Source: Siphonodentalium dalli
Taxonomy: Eukaryota > Mollusca > Scaphopoda > Gadilida > Siphonodentaliidae
Assembly (NCBI GenBank): GCA_032622095.1
Contig: CP136064.1
Span: forward strand, 149,297,819 to 149,361,818
DNA length: 64,000 bases
Reading direction: 5' to 3'
The position numbers and the translations under genes were made by a program. The notes under the pieces were generated by a model. The model saw only the letters and a list, made by a program, of their open reading frames with translations, ran no database searches and was not told the DNA's origin. Of this stretch, positions 35,986-47,597 are shown in pieces. The stretch's first letter is position 1. Every line of letters starts with the position of its first letter.

Positions 35986-36900
35986 AGAGTTACGGGCCCT
36001 CAAAGTTTGCAATTTGGGTCCATGTGCTTGTGACCACAACTCCTCCGAAGATGTCGAACTTTGGATGTCATCTGATACGCCAATGCGTGCAGGCTGAAGA
36101 GAGCACACGGTGCCAGTGTCGGTTCAGTTTTGTGGATCAGGGGAGGGGCGGTTCGGGGTACCAATTTTTTATTCTTCTCCGAATCAGATAAAACTTAGAA
36201 TGTAACATCTACACCGCCAACCGATCTAGAAACTGAACCAATTTCGAAAAACCATTGAAAAATGACGGAGTTCCGGTCCTTCAAACTATGCAAATTTGGC
36301 CCCATGTGCTTGTGTACACATCTCCTCCGAAGATGTCGAACTTAGGATGTCATCTGATATCCCAGTGCGTGTGGTCTGAAGAGAGCACGCGGTGTGCCAA
36401 ATTTTGCCAGTGTCGGTTCAGTGTTGTGGATCAGGGGAGGGGCGGTCCGGGGTACCAAAATTTATTTCGTCTCCGAATTATATGAAACTTGGAATATAAC
36501 ATCTACCATACACGTTGATCACAAAACTGAAAACAGATTGTAAATCCGTTAAAAAATGGCCGAGATTTGGGCCCTCAAAATTTGAATCTGGACCCGTATT
36601 ATTTCCAATAACCAAAATGTTATCCGTCTCCGAATCAGACAAAATTTATAATAAACAATCTTTGTGAGGAGCTGATCACAATACTGAAAACAATTTAAAA
36701 TCCATTGGAAAATAACTGAGTAACGGGCCCTAAAACTTCGCATTTTGGGCCGGGTTTGACAATTTCCCAAACCCGTCACCCAATTTCGAGGTAGGGGTGG
36801 GTCACTTACAAACACATAACATAAACACACAAATATTAAGAACAACATATAATCAACATACTTCGTATTTCCGTCCCAAAAATGCGATTCTTTCAGATCA
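35986..36900. repeat. Tandem repeat of about 285 bp, three copies
   Basis: Units share CTCCTCCGAAGATGTCGAAC, GGATGTCATCTGATA, TGAAGAGAGCACRCGGTG and GGATCAGGGGAGGGGCGGT. The GAAGATGTCGAAC motif is at about 36046 and 36331. The third copy (36540-36790) is diverged. Confidence 0.75.
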
Positions 36901-36912
36901 TGATTTTCCCTA

Positions 36913-37178
36913 TTATTATACTTCCATGGTGTAACCAAGGAAGTATATTGTTTTTGTACTGGTGCCGTTTTCCGTTTATTTATACTCAGAAAACCTGTAG
37001 CGAATATATAGGCATCTGAGGTCTACTAAAAATAAAGGTATCCGCATGTCGGTCCAATGTTTCTTGACGGAGTTATGGCCCTTTTACGATTTTTATTTTT
37101 CACTATTATTATTATTATACTCAACACTTTTGCAACGCCATAATATCTGAAAGTATGGGGAGTATCGAACTCAAAATT
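36913..37178. repeat. Dispersed repeat with ATACTTCC palindrome (copy 2)
   Basis: Matches 35197-35480 with scattered substitutions and an internal 30-base difference after GTTTATTT. Together the two copies bracket the 285-bp array. Confidence 0.75.
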
Positions 37179-37429
37179 TTATTGCATATTCCGAATTGGA
37201 AGAGTGATGCTGACCCGAATATACCGCGTAAAAATGTTTGTTCCCAGGACTTTCCGTGTTACGGGGTAAGGAAATATTGCACCTATTTTTCCCGCCAAAT
37301 CCAAACCGGCTAATTAAAGAGCAAGATAATGTCGTAGCAGGTACATTGACATACTGTATGTACGTCCCAAAAGTTTGACCACTATGCTTTAAAAGTAACA
37401 TGCCCAACGGAGAACGCGAGTAAACCTAT

Positions 37430-37965
37430 TGTCACGTTTTACCCGATTTGACCTTGAACTGACCATTTTGAAGGTCAATGTCAGATCGGGGTCACGATTT
37501 GACCCGTCCAAAACACTCCCCGGACAAAAGTACCCCTAGGTATCAAATTTAGTGGAAATCCATCTGTTTTACCCGATTTGACCTTGGATTGACCTTTTTG
37601 AAGGTCAAGGTCAGGTCGGGTCACGATTTGACCCATCCAAAACACTCCCTGGAAAAAATACCCATATGTATCAAATTTCGTCAAAATCCGTCCCGCAGTT
37701 TTCCGGGCCATAGCTAACAGACAAACAAACAGACAGAAGTCTGTTTTCTCTCTGCTTTTCGGCGAATTGACCTTGAATTGACAATTTTGAAGGTCAAGGT
37801 CAGGTCGGGGTCATGATTTGACCAGTCCAAAACACTCCCTGGATAAATTTATCTTTAGGTATCAAATATCGTCAAAATCTGGCAGTTTTCCCGGCCATAG
37901 CTAACACACACACACACACAGACAGACAGACAGACAGAGACAGAAGTCCCAAAATATATAGTAGA
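37430..37965 (-). mobile_element. Helitron-like element in reverse orientation
   Basis: On the minus strand the 5' end is TCTACTATATATTTTGGGAC at 37965, followed by a TCTG/GTGT microsatellite and three core repeats of about 120-170 bp. These contain TTGACCTTGACCTTC-like blocks and AGTGTTTTGGA, related to 1594-1850. No 3' hairpin or CTAG was found on the left, so that end is open. Confidence 0.6.
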
Positions 37966-38688
37966 TTTAGAAATGTGAATGCAAGTCCACCATCAGATCA
38001 CAAAGCACCAATATGCATTCACATGAAGAGGAACACACATATGCGCATAACACACACATGGAAGTATATCTGATTCCATGGAATCTGACCTCTAGTTTGA
38101 CTTTGTGATCCCATTTTCACAAATCTGATAAGGATAAGATTGAAGTTCCCCAGTTGAAGTTGGTGATATTCACCCATTGGGCACCTAAATTATGAATTTT
38201 ATCTTCTGCAAATTAGGGATATAGAAACTTCCTAGAAGGGAAATTTAACTAAAAACAATGTAAATACAATTTTTTTTTAAATATTTTAATAAAAAAAAAC
38301 AATTCCAGTTTTTTTAAATATTCTTTTATTTTTTAATATATCATTTCTTTTCTATTCTTTTCTTTTTTGGTTAAAGAGTTTAATCTGAATATTTTTTTTT
38401 TAACCCTGGCCCCACCCACATTTGACCCAGTGACCTCATTTGAACAAATCTGAACCCCAGTCAACCAAGCCTTCATACCAAATATGAACCCATTTGGCCT
38501 GATGGTATTTGAGAAGAAGATGTTTGAAAGAATTACTATGGAGGGAAAGAGTTATGGCCCTGGTTTCTCAACTAACCTGCTAGTACTATATAAAAGGAAA
38601 TGTTTCAGTTCATTGTTGTTTAAAACATCATGCCCATTGCAAAAACTTAAATTAACTCATGCACTGCGCAAGTTATTTACAAACCTTA
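37966..38688. repeat. Low-complexity and decayed repeat sequence
   Basis: T- and A-rich tracts (38270-38400) followed by a copy (38400-38570) of the decayed repeat at 34561-35195. CTAACCTGCTAG at about 38574-38585 matches Helitron-like 3' text but lacks the hairpin. Confidence 0.45.
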
Positions 38689-40686
38689 GGGGTCATCTCA
38701 AAACTAAAATCGGTAAAATGGGCAAAAACACCGATTTTACCGATTAATAACGCTTTGTGGAAGTCATTTCTACCGATAAAATACCGATTACAACGTAGAA
38801 ACGACGTTTTTGAACAACGCGTCGATCGGTGAAATCGGTACCCGATTTTTTCCGATTACGTCAATTTGTGACGGTCACAATCGGTACCGAATCTACCGAT
38901 CAGAACGTACGTTTCAAAATAACGTCGCTAATGATCGCAGCGCCTGAGTACTTCGGTATCGCCGTAGCCTATTGGTCTAGCAACACATGTTTTTTTATGT
39001 ATATATTATCAAGTTAATAGGCCTACCGGTACCACGAACGCCTGTGTTATATAGGCGACCATTCATTCATTGTCAAATCTTTCGACTGGTATTTGTGATG
39101 TAATTGGTATAAATCATCACGAAATGACAGTCACATGCAATGCTATGCCAAATGTGCAGTTTCAATCAATCATAGCCTGATAATGAAGTATTTATATCAG
39201 CTAATTACGTATTAGGTAATTTTCGTGCGACAAAGACACGCCTATTTTAAGTTTGATCGACAGCTGTTGTTTTAACTAATTGTCGTAGAGCCAACTCACT
39301 CACGTTTTAGTTGGGATAAAAAATAGATCCATGCACCGGTGATATGTAAAGAAATCAAATAGAGAAAAGATATCCTTACCCAAACTAAAACATAATTAGT
39401 GATTCAAAAGAATAAAATGTTCAATTTAAGCGAGTCACCGGAACATTTTTTAAGAAAATGACGGGGTTCTCCGAAAACGGATACCTACTCAGTGCGCGTG
39501 CCAGGTACCACGAATCTGTTTACGTTTTGACAAACACATGCTTCCGAGTGTCTGTATTACAAGATCCCGCACACGTACTCATGTGTACATTCTGTTCTGT
39601 TCTTGTAGTCCCTCCTTTGCACGAGGAGCACCCCATATATAATGGGTAAAAATATTGATCTCGTAAAAAAAGAGTCTACTCCAGTCTGGCCCGGTAGCAT
39701 GGATGCATAGACTACCTTTGCCCCCCCCCCCCCCAACCTCAACGAGAGATCGCGATCATCTAGCAAAAACCAAATTAAGAACCCACCCCAGCCTGTCTGG
39801 AGACCCATTCGCATAGGAATAGAATGGCAACTTGGATTCATATATGCGATTATTTTGGGGAGATTAACATTAGATCTGTCGATACATGAAGATTATAGAA
39901 ACGCGACACACACCAGGAAAACGTTTGAATCTGCCGGGTAAACATGAGCGACATGCGATGGGCGGAGCTTTACGGGATTCAGCCAATCACGCAACGAATA
40001 GATAAACAGTGAAGAAAATATCACAATACATTCTGATACATTGCAGATAAAATACGTTAATATGTTAAACAATTAGTAATAATTGAATGAGTATGCAGAT
40101 TATGCTAAAATGGTAATTGATATGACAATCAATGATGATTAAAGTGTAATTTGATGAGATGAAAGTGGAGTGAAAATCATACAATTTATCAATTTATGTG
40201 CATATGTAAAGTACGGATTCGGAAACGAAAAAAATATTTCGATGAGAATAATTGTTACCGGTACTGCCAATTAATCTAATAATACCTAATACATAAAAGA
40301 ATGCAAATAAACCACTATCTGATTTTTTTTTCGATGGAAAATCCACGACCATCTGGGCCCTAGATCTATGTAGGCCTATAACAAAAATCGAACATAAAAC
40401 GTCTCAATCGGTACCGATTTCACCGAGTGTTTTTGCAACTACGGCGTTAACTTTTTCATACATGTACAACAACAAATCGAACGATAAGAGTTTCAATAAA
40501 TCGGTACCGATTTCACCGATTGACTTACCGACTGCGACGTAATGCGTTCACTCATGGATATTGATCGGTAATGACGCTACTAACGTGATTACGCTGTCTG
40601 ACTTTACCGATTATTTTCCGATTCAAAAGGCTTGAATACAATCGGTAAATGGCAATCGGTACCGATTGGAGTTTTGAGATGACCCC
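38689..40686. mobile_element. TTA-flanked TIR element of 1998 bp (PIF/Harbinger-like)
   Basis: The termini are GGGGTCATCTCAAAACT and its exact reverse complement, flanked by TTA at 38686-38688 and 40687-40689. Inside the ends both sides carry ATCGGTA and many TCGGTACCGA palindromes. A 3-bp TTA/TAA duplication with G-rich termini is typical of PIF/Harbinger. No DDE transposase or Myb-like frame was recognised, so it is probably non-autonomous. A C run lies at about 39721-39734. A truncated relative is at 7462. Confidence 0.8.
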
Positions 40687-40696
40687 TTAAAGATTA

Positions 40697-41333
40697 ACAA
40701 GAGGTGTGCACTCGAGTGCTGGCATACCCCCACCGTGGCAAATTCAACCCGCATTATCCGTAAACCCAACAAAAAAGATTTTTAACTTTAAAGAAAAATT
40801 CGGACTAATTATATCGATATGGTGTCACAAGAAGCTTGTACAGAAAAAATTATTCAAATTGGTTCAAATTTGTTAAAGTTATTAAGTCGGACAGAATTTT
40901 CTAAGTCAAAATAAGTCGAAAATGAAGTGTAATATTACGAAAAACAGTCTGAGCCAATCCCTAGCCACATCATGTAGAGAGGGTATTGTGAGCAGCATGT
41001 ATACCAAAAATTATTGAAATCGGTTCATATTTGTTAAAGTTATCAAGTCGGACAGAATTTTCTAAGTCAAAATAAGTCGAAAATGAGGCATAACTTTAAA
41101 AAAAAAAGTCGGAGCGAACCACAATTAGCATCATGCGGAGATTGCATACATAAAATTATTGAAATCGGTTCATAGTTGTTCCGAGTTATGAGGTCGGACG
41201 GACGGTACGACGGACGGATGGTACGACGGACAGTACGACGTACGGACGGACAAATGGAGGGAGAAAGCGTGACGGATGCAGTCAATCCAGTATACCCCCC
41301 ATTTTCTTCGAAAGTGGGGGTATAATTACATAA
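40697..41333. repeat. Dispersed repeat of about 630 bp (copy 1)
   Basis: It begins AACAAGAGGTGTGCACTCGA and GGCATACCCCCACCGTGGC. It carries two or three internal units with AATCGGTTCATATTTGTTAA and AAGTCGGACAGAATTTTC, then GGACGGACGG tracts, and ends CTTCGAAAGTGGGGGTATAA. The outer CATACCCCCAC and GTGGGGGTAT form an inverted pair. Copy 2 is at 55015-55637. Confidence 0.78.
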
Positions 41334-41344
41334 ACTGAATATGA

Positions 41345-42770
41345 AGGTGTCTATAACACTGTAGCTCAACTTGGGAAGGAGTTTATTTTTTGCTGAGCAA
41401 TGAATACAATGATAAAGAAGAAGGAAAGCCAAAAAGTTAGAGTAAAGGTCTTGTATTGTGTAGATGAAATTATTTTCATTTTGAAACATTTCACAAATAA
41501 ATGTGGCCTGCAGGGTGTGAGGAGGGATTCAAATTTCAGATCCAAGTAACGAATTGACTATCGGATGAGGGATGTTGCCTGTAGGATGTGCCGAATTATT
41601 TTAGTCATGCAAAGAGTACAATCCAAAATATAATTTGGCTGCCAAAAACAATAATTAAAACAGTGGCCCACTGACAGACACTCCTGTTTACTAGACTCAC
41701 AGTTATTATAAAGTAGTTGGGAATCTTAGCATATTGCAATCTATACAGAAATTTCAAGGAAGACACCAATGACCAAACTTAACAAGTGGAATGCTAAGCT
41801 TTGCATATGCTCCCCCCCCCCCTGCATTTTACACAAGTCCAGCAAAGGGCAATAACTGTGGAAAACAGTGCAGACAAAACCTGCCCTATGTGGAGATCCT
41901 TTCCACAATGCTGGTCTACCGAATGGACCATATCATATCATAGCATAGGACATCCAAATTGGACTATCGATACTTGAGCTGCATGTGTTTTGAAATGTTT
42001 GACAGAAGAAGGACCAAGTAATTAACGATGTAATTAATTCCAAATATATTACATATACAGACCAAGCAATTGTCGATTGGGGAAAACTAGCTGATGAAAT
42101 AGGATTTGGACAAAGCTTTCTGCATGTCGATAAATTAAACCAATCACAGTGAGCTGTTCCATTTTGACTGGGGAAAAGGGTGGAACCTTTACTCATTTAC
42201 ACCTGTGTCCAGTGATTGGCATTCAGGGTTGTTTCATGCGGTGCCTTTTCATACTATTAAAGTGTTAGCATTGATATTGGGTCTGTGTGAGTAGTAACAA
42301 ACATTTCAAAACAATTCTCCAATAAATGCGTGATGCGGGCTGAGCCAATGGATTATAAATTTGAAATCCAAGTTGGCTGCTAGCGGCCATATTTTTTAAC
42401 GAATTTCGGAAAAAATTATTGGCTCCCATCTAGAGGTCACCCCGAAGATCCATATGAAGTTCGGTGATGATCGGATGAGGGATGTGGCCTGTAGGGTGTG
42501 CCGAAGGATTTAGTAATGCAAAGAGTAAAATAAAAAAAAACATTTCTCCAATAAATGAGGGTTGCAGGGGTGTGCCGATGGAATTAAAATTTGAAATTCA
42601 AACTGGCTGCTGGTGGCCTTGTTTTTAAAAAACATTTATCATAAAATTGATGGCTACCATCTAGAGGTCACCCCGAAGATCCATATGAAGTTCGGTGATG
42701 ATAGGATGAGGGATGTGGCCTGTAGAGTGAACCAAAGGAAATTGTTGATGGATGATGGACACCAACCCAA
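41345..42770 (-). mobile_element. Helentron/HINE-like element carrying another repeat
   Basis: The left end (AACACTGTAGCTCAACTTGG) belongs to the AGCTCAACTT family. Core-like units with GGATGAGGGATGTGGCCTGTAG occur at 41550-41650 and 42310-42750, resembling those at 2620-3300. Between them (41655-42300) sits the second copy of the 650-bp repeat. The right terminus is degraded near 42760. Confidence 0.6.
41655..42300. repeat. Dispersed repeat of about 650 bp (copy 2)
   Basis: Same orientation and order as 28229-28875, from ACAGTGGCCCACTGACAGAC to ATTGATATTGGGTCTGTGTG, with a shorter C run near 41812-41822. Confidence 0.75.
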
Positions 42771-43005
42771 ACTCACCCTTTGCTCTTTTGACAAATTTCC
42801 AGTGTACTTCTTCTCAAGATTTCTGAAAGTGCAAGAAAGTAACAAATTATTAAAATGTCATTTAAGGGGTTGTTGTCAGTGCTGATTATTTGTTTCTTGT
42901 TTGATTACTAAAGTTCAAAATTTGTTTAATGTTTTATTTAAATTGACTTGTGTCAATACGTAGCAAGGTTAATACTAGTATTTAAGAAAAAAAATAATAA
43001 CTTGG

Positions 43006-43765
43006 GTGAGACGCCTCGTAACCAAAAGTGCCAAATGGATCCCCTTAACAGATATACCTTTACGCGATGACCCTATGTTCCTTACTTATGACTATTCCTA
43101 CATAGAAAAACAGGCAAACAAATTAACCAATCCTTTTTGGGATGATGTCCTGATGGCATTCACAAAATTTCTAGAGAAAGACAGAAACAATCGCAAAATA
43201 TCAGCATGTACGTTATGGAATAACCCAAACATAAAGCAGTACGGAAAAGTAATAAATTTCACCTCCTGGCGAGAAAAAGGGATTATATTTTTAAATGATA
43301 TGCTGGACGATAATGACCATTTTCTTACACGAGACGATTTACTAAAGATTTATAACATACGCACAAACTTCATCACTCTTAATAACATTCAACATCAAAT
43401 AAAACTACTCACAAAAAAACTTATCAGCCTATAACTCGAACTTGCAGCCCCTTTTTACCAAATAATTTCATTAAACTGCTTAAAAACAGTCGAGGAGGAC
43501 AGGACTTTTATAACATCTTAATCGATATTCCAACTTCTACAGTAGCACACAGAAAATGGCAAGCGTTTTTTCCTGACAACACAATTCAATGGTGTAAACT
43601 AGATAAACTACCCTTTCTCACGACGCCTGACACAAAGCTACAATGGCTACAATTCCAAATAAACTCACGAATATTATCAACTAACAGGTTTCTTAAAATG
43701 TCAAATCTACGAGAAGATGATAAATGCGATAGATGTAAAAGCGAGACAGAAGACAAAAAATGTTG
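43006..43765 (+). pseudogene. Non-LTR retrotransposon (L1/Tx1-like) ORF2 C-terminal fragment
   Basis: The first 142 codons read LWNNPNIKQYGKVINFTSWR, then EKGIIFLNDMLDDNDHFLTR, then DDLLKIYNIRTNFI. This matches the region after the reverse transcriptase in L1/Tx1-type ORF2, which has a conserved Trp...Gly-Ile...Asp-Leu-Leu pattern. After a stop, a second frame (about 43490-43765) gives HRKWQAFFPDNTIQWCKLDK, LQWLQFQINSRILSTNRFLK and a C..C motif (DDKCDRCKSETEDKKC). That is the typical C-terminal Cys-rich end, but without its downstream His/Cys. Frameshifted, truncated at both ends and inactive. Confidence 0.75.
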
Positions 43766-43769
43766 ACAA

Positions 43770-44840
43770 TGACTTTTAATATCTGAAGAAATTAATTGTT
43801 ATTATAAATTTGAAATATTTGGAAATGGATTTTGGTCACTGCTGTAATGTGGGTGTCCGTTAAAATAAACAATAAGGACTAATCAAGGAGTTGTAAAGCT
43901 TGTAATATTAATGAACTATTAATGAATAATCCGATTAACCACTGATTAAAGCAATAAACTTGGCAAGAACGTTTGATAGCTGTGTTACAATAGTGATTAA
44001 TGTGTTCTTAACACAGACCAGTTGAGCTTATAATATACACGAACAGGTTATTTAATTACTTGCATTGTAACCAAGTACATGCAGTTAATTTACAACGGTT
44101 GACAGACACGATCACTCTCACGATTTTGGCGTGAGACACACAATTTCACGACCCTGTTTTTAATAGTAAGCAATCACGTGCTCTTGTTTACATAATAAAT
44201 CTGCAACTCCCAAACTTTAAAAAGTTGGATTGGGAAACAGGTCAGACGCAAACTACTTTCGTAAAAGTAAAAAATCATGGATATTTTTAGAGTTTAAATG
44301 CATAGATATTGAAAAGACATCAATGATTTATTTACATAGGCTACTGTATGTGCGGTGACCATGCATGGCTATACAATTTGCAGTCACAAAATGACCCGGC
44401 GGAACAAAGTAACGACTAACTTCTTCTTCAGACATGCGAGTAGCTCATCATAAACTTCGTTGCAAAGCAAAATTTGCCGTTTCCAAAAGCACTCAATGTG
44501 ATTAGAATATGTGGATACAATACACACTGTACAATGTATAATTAAAACTGCCTCGTTAGAACAGTTTTAAGACTAAATTTTTTTTTGCAAAACAAGTCAA
44601 ATTTCCACCAGTAAAATTACTGTAAATCCCAAGCTAGTTTGGTCAAATTTGGAAGGCGACTTAGTTTTCGCCTTGCGGACATCCGAGGGCGAAGTCGCCA
44701 GCGAGAGGGCGATAACTTCGCTCCAGTCGCCTCCTAGCTTGGGGCCTGTTTGGAACAGCCCTTCTGTTCGCTTTAAAGAGATGTTTGGTTTATAGAAAAA
44801 TCGCACTACGATCGGATTGTATTGAAGTCATTACTAAGAC
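43770..44840. other. Intron sequence, possible hAT debris
   Basis: No gene recognised. Around 44100-44300, GATCACTCTCACGATTTTGG, GCGTGAGACAC and AAACTACTTTCG resemble phrases inside the hAT-like element at 45039-46016, so an old related copy may be present. Confidence 0.4.
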
Positions 44841-44851
44841 TAAGAGTTGTT

Positions 44852-46090
44852 GAAGCACAACCAACTCATTAGTGATTAATTAAACTGTATTCAATAAAGT
44901 ACCAACTAAAATATAAATAACAATAGATAAAACATGTTCTCATAAGAATTAAAAAACATAGTCTATTAAGAGAAACTGTTGTCGAAGCACAATCAACTCA
45001 TTATTGATTAATTAAACTGTATTCAATAAAGTACCAACCAGATCTGTTACTTGTCATGGATTCGCCGTGAGACTCCCGCTTTCAGCAATAATCAGCATGC
45101 ATCTCACGGTGTCACGGCGACACCTCCTAATCTCACGGTTTGAAACAATCTTCTCAAACAAACAAATAATAATTAAAAGTTACTTTCGTTTTCGTTGTAC
45201 TATAACGTGGTAAGCGAGAATATGCGAGACTACCTGGGTGCGATTGTTTAGCGTCCCGTGCAGATACTCCTGTTATGCAATAATATTGCGATAGCTTGGA
45301 GTAGCTGCCAGTATGCCGCGGGTAATTAGTCTGGCAATAAATGGTTTGTCACCCACATGTTTTAACAAACAAAGGAGGAATGAGATGAGCAACCTCACGT
45401 TATATAACTAATATTAACTATGCCAGATTGTTTTCATATTGGATTACAAACAAGCTTTATGCATGACCCCTATATATAGGAAGCCCATTGAATATGGTCA
45501 TTTATAAATTAAATATGTCTCGGTAAATTGGCGACAATACATTATTTTTTTGAAATGTCTGATTCTGTGGAAAGACCGGCAAAACGCCGACGATACGATT
45601 CAAAGTTTAAGGACTCGTGAAATGGTATGATAAAATTCAAAAGAAACATATGTTCTAGATTTTAAACTTTACAAGTCCGCTCCTGAATTGTACTTTTTAA
45701 CATGACAGTTGAAATCTCGTGAGATCTAAATGAAACCGAAAGTAGTTTACGGTTGTTGATAGGTGGCCTGCAATGTTTTCTCGAAAATGAGACAATAAAA
45801 TGTACGACTGCACAGTAACTGTTTTCTTTAACAATACTTTGTTAATTTGTTATCAAACTTGCATGTTTCTGTGTGAAATAAAAAAAAAATTCTTTATTGA
45901 AATTACAAAAATACAAAAGGAATTAAATTATTTAAAATCTCCCGGATGGTGACCCCAATCTCACGGAAAATCATGACCAATCTCCCGGAAAATATTTTTT
46001 GAGGGTAACAGGTCTGGTACCAACTGAAATATAAATAACAATAGATAAAACATGTTATCATAAGAATTAAAAACATGGTCTATCAAGATA
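44852..46090. repeat. 132-bp tandem duplication, second copy split by the hAT-like element
   Basis: The unit starting GAAGCACAACCAACTCATTA at 44852 recurs at 44984. The second unit is interrupted after GTACCAAC (45038) and resumes at 46017 as GTACCAACTGAAATATAAAT, matching the uninterrupted first unit. The first unit thus preserves the empty target site. Confidence 0.88.
45039..46016. mobile_element. Non-autonomous hAT-like transposon (978 bp)
   Basis: The 8-bp target-site duplication GTACCAAC flanks it (45031-45038 and 46017-46024). The TIRs are CAGATCTGTTAC and CAGACCTGTTAC. The neighbouring unoccupied copy of the target confirms the borders. Near 45556 a short frame reads MSDSVERPAKRRRYDSKFKD before a stop, and with a one-base shift continues KWYDKIQKK. 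This looks like the basic N-terminus of a hAT-type transposase left in a deletion derivative, but that reading is inference. Repeated TCTCACGG and CTCCCGGA phrases lie near both ends. Confidence 0.88.
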
Positions 46091-46335
46091 TGATACATGT
46101 ACAGATAAGACAGGAAACAGGGAAGAGATAAATTTTATGGTGATTTTTCAAAATGTCGATAAAAAAAAAATTTGAAAAAATCTCCATATCGTTAGTATAG
46201 TAGTTTTGTACCATTGAATATTCATACCAATTTAATTAGCAGTGTTTTGTTCGGCGAACGCTTTGAACCAGATTATAACAGCAGCTGTCTGATTAGATAA
46301 CTATCTTTCATGTTATTTTGTACCTTTCATTCAGT

Positions 46336-46500
46336 TTATGAAGATTTTCGCCATGTTATCCCTTCAACATAGGTTTTATTTCCAACAACAAAAATATCAT
46401 CGAAGCCAACTTCACATATGCCACCTGTTGTCAGAGATGCTTTCTTGTTGACTGCATTGTGCAGGGACATGAGGTCAATCAGTCTGTCATCCGACCACTT
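46336..46500 (-). CDS. Unidentified short coding-like fragment
   Basis: On the minus strand an open frame of about 55 codons reads KWSDDRLIDLMSLHNAVNKK, then ASLTTGGICEVGFDDIFVVG, then NKTYVEGITWR before a TAA. Its composition is more protein-like than other short frames nearby. An AG precedes TGG at about 46498, which could be a splice acceptor. The start (W-S-D-D-R-L-I-D-L-M) vaguely recalls SANT/MADF-type domains of transposon proteins. I do not recognise a family, and it does not match MORC2. It could be an exon of a nested gene or a transposon remnant. Confidence 0.3.
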   Translation of the reverse strand, partial: KWSDDRLIDLMSLHNAVNKKASLTTGGICEVGFDDIFVVGNKTYVEGITWRKSS

Positions 46501-46504
46501 GAAA

Positions 46505-47225
46505 TTTATATTTATATTGGATCATGAATTATTGATTAGATAGTGATTTTTCATTTCCAAATAGTGCAATAAAAAAATATTTTTCCCAGCCCTAAATCGG
46601 TCACAAATAATCAAAGTTTGCATAACAAGGATGTTTTCCCTGTTGAGTTACCATTTATTCTCTCAGTCACTAGACCATAAGAAATATATTTATAATCAAA
46701 TGTTTTTAAATCAACTAAAAATGTAAGAAATTTCAATTATTTATTATAAATTATTTAAAATTTATTGAGCAGCAATGAGAGGAACTAAGTAGAAGGTTTT
46801 CGGGAAAATATCTTGTTCTAGTAATTTCATAAACTGTGCGTCTTTTTAAAGCCAGGCGCCAAGTTCAATCCTACAATTATCAATAAATTTTAAAGATATT
46901 TTTATCATTTTAATCGAACTGAATTCACACTATCAGAATGCCCTTATTTAAATTGGTTACATACCAAATAATATTTATATTAGTCAACTTTAACAGTGTA
47001 TTCAGAACATCTAATGGTCCCTCAAAACATTTTGGAGGACTATTATAATCAGCGGTCCGATGATATTTGACAGAGTTATGCCACTTTTTCATCTTAGAAA
47101 TCTCTGTCTTCAGGTTGTCCGAATGGTAACATGAGCAACATTCAACAGAATTTCTTGATATTTGGTACGTGGCCCACATTTGAGAAGATGCAGGCCAAGT
47201 TTGATTTGATTCCATGTAGAAATAG
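46505..47225. other. AT-rich spacer before the retrotransposon
   Basis: No gene seen. The end (about 47060-47220: CAACAGAATTTCTTGATATT, CACATTTGAGAAGATGCAGG) resembles 52690-52800 beyond the retrotransposon, so both may be units of a host repeat around the insertion. Confidence 0.4.
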
Positions 47226-47597
47226 TATCTGTGTTATCTTAATGCACCCAGGGCCGATAAGGTTCGGGGTGATTTATGTGGTTCTTTGATCCTGTCATCC
47301 GGCAGACATTCCGGTTTTCGGTACGATCCGCATTTTTACATCCGCCCGGAATGCTGCCTCCTTCCGGTAACTGGAAAAGTAAGTCACTCTTGAATTATAC
47401 GCATCGCGCTCGGTTGTGTGTCGTCAATTCCTATCTGTTTCCATCCGTCACCGTGTTTCTTCACCAGCCTTCATTTATTCGTCTATCATCTTGTTCCTTG
47501 TGCGTTTTGTCTGCGTTCTGTTCCGTCGGCGTTACCTATTTTCGTGGGTCGCGCACGTGTTTCCTTGTTTGTCATTCGGTGGCAATCAAATAATTAT

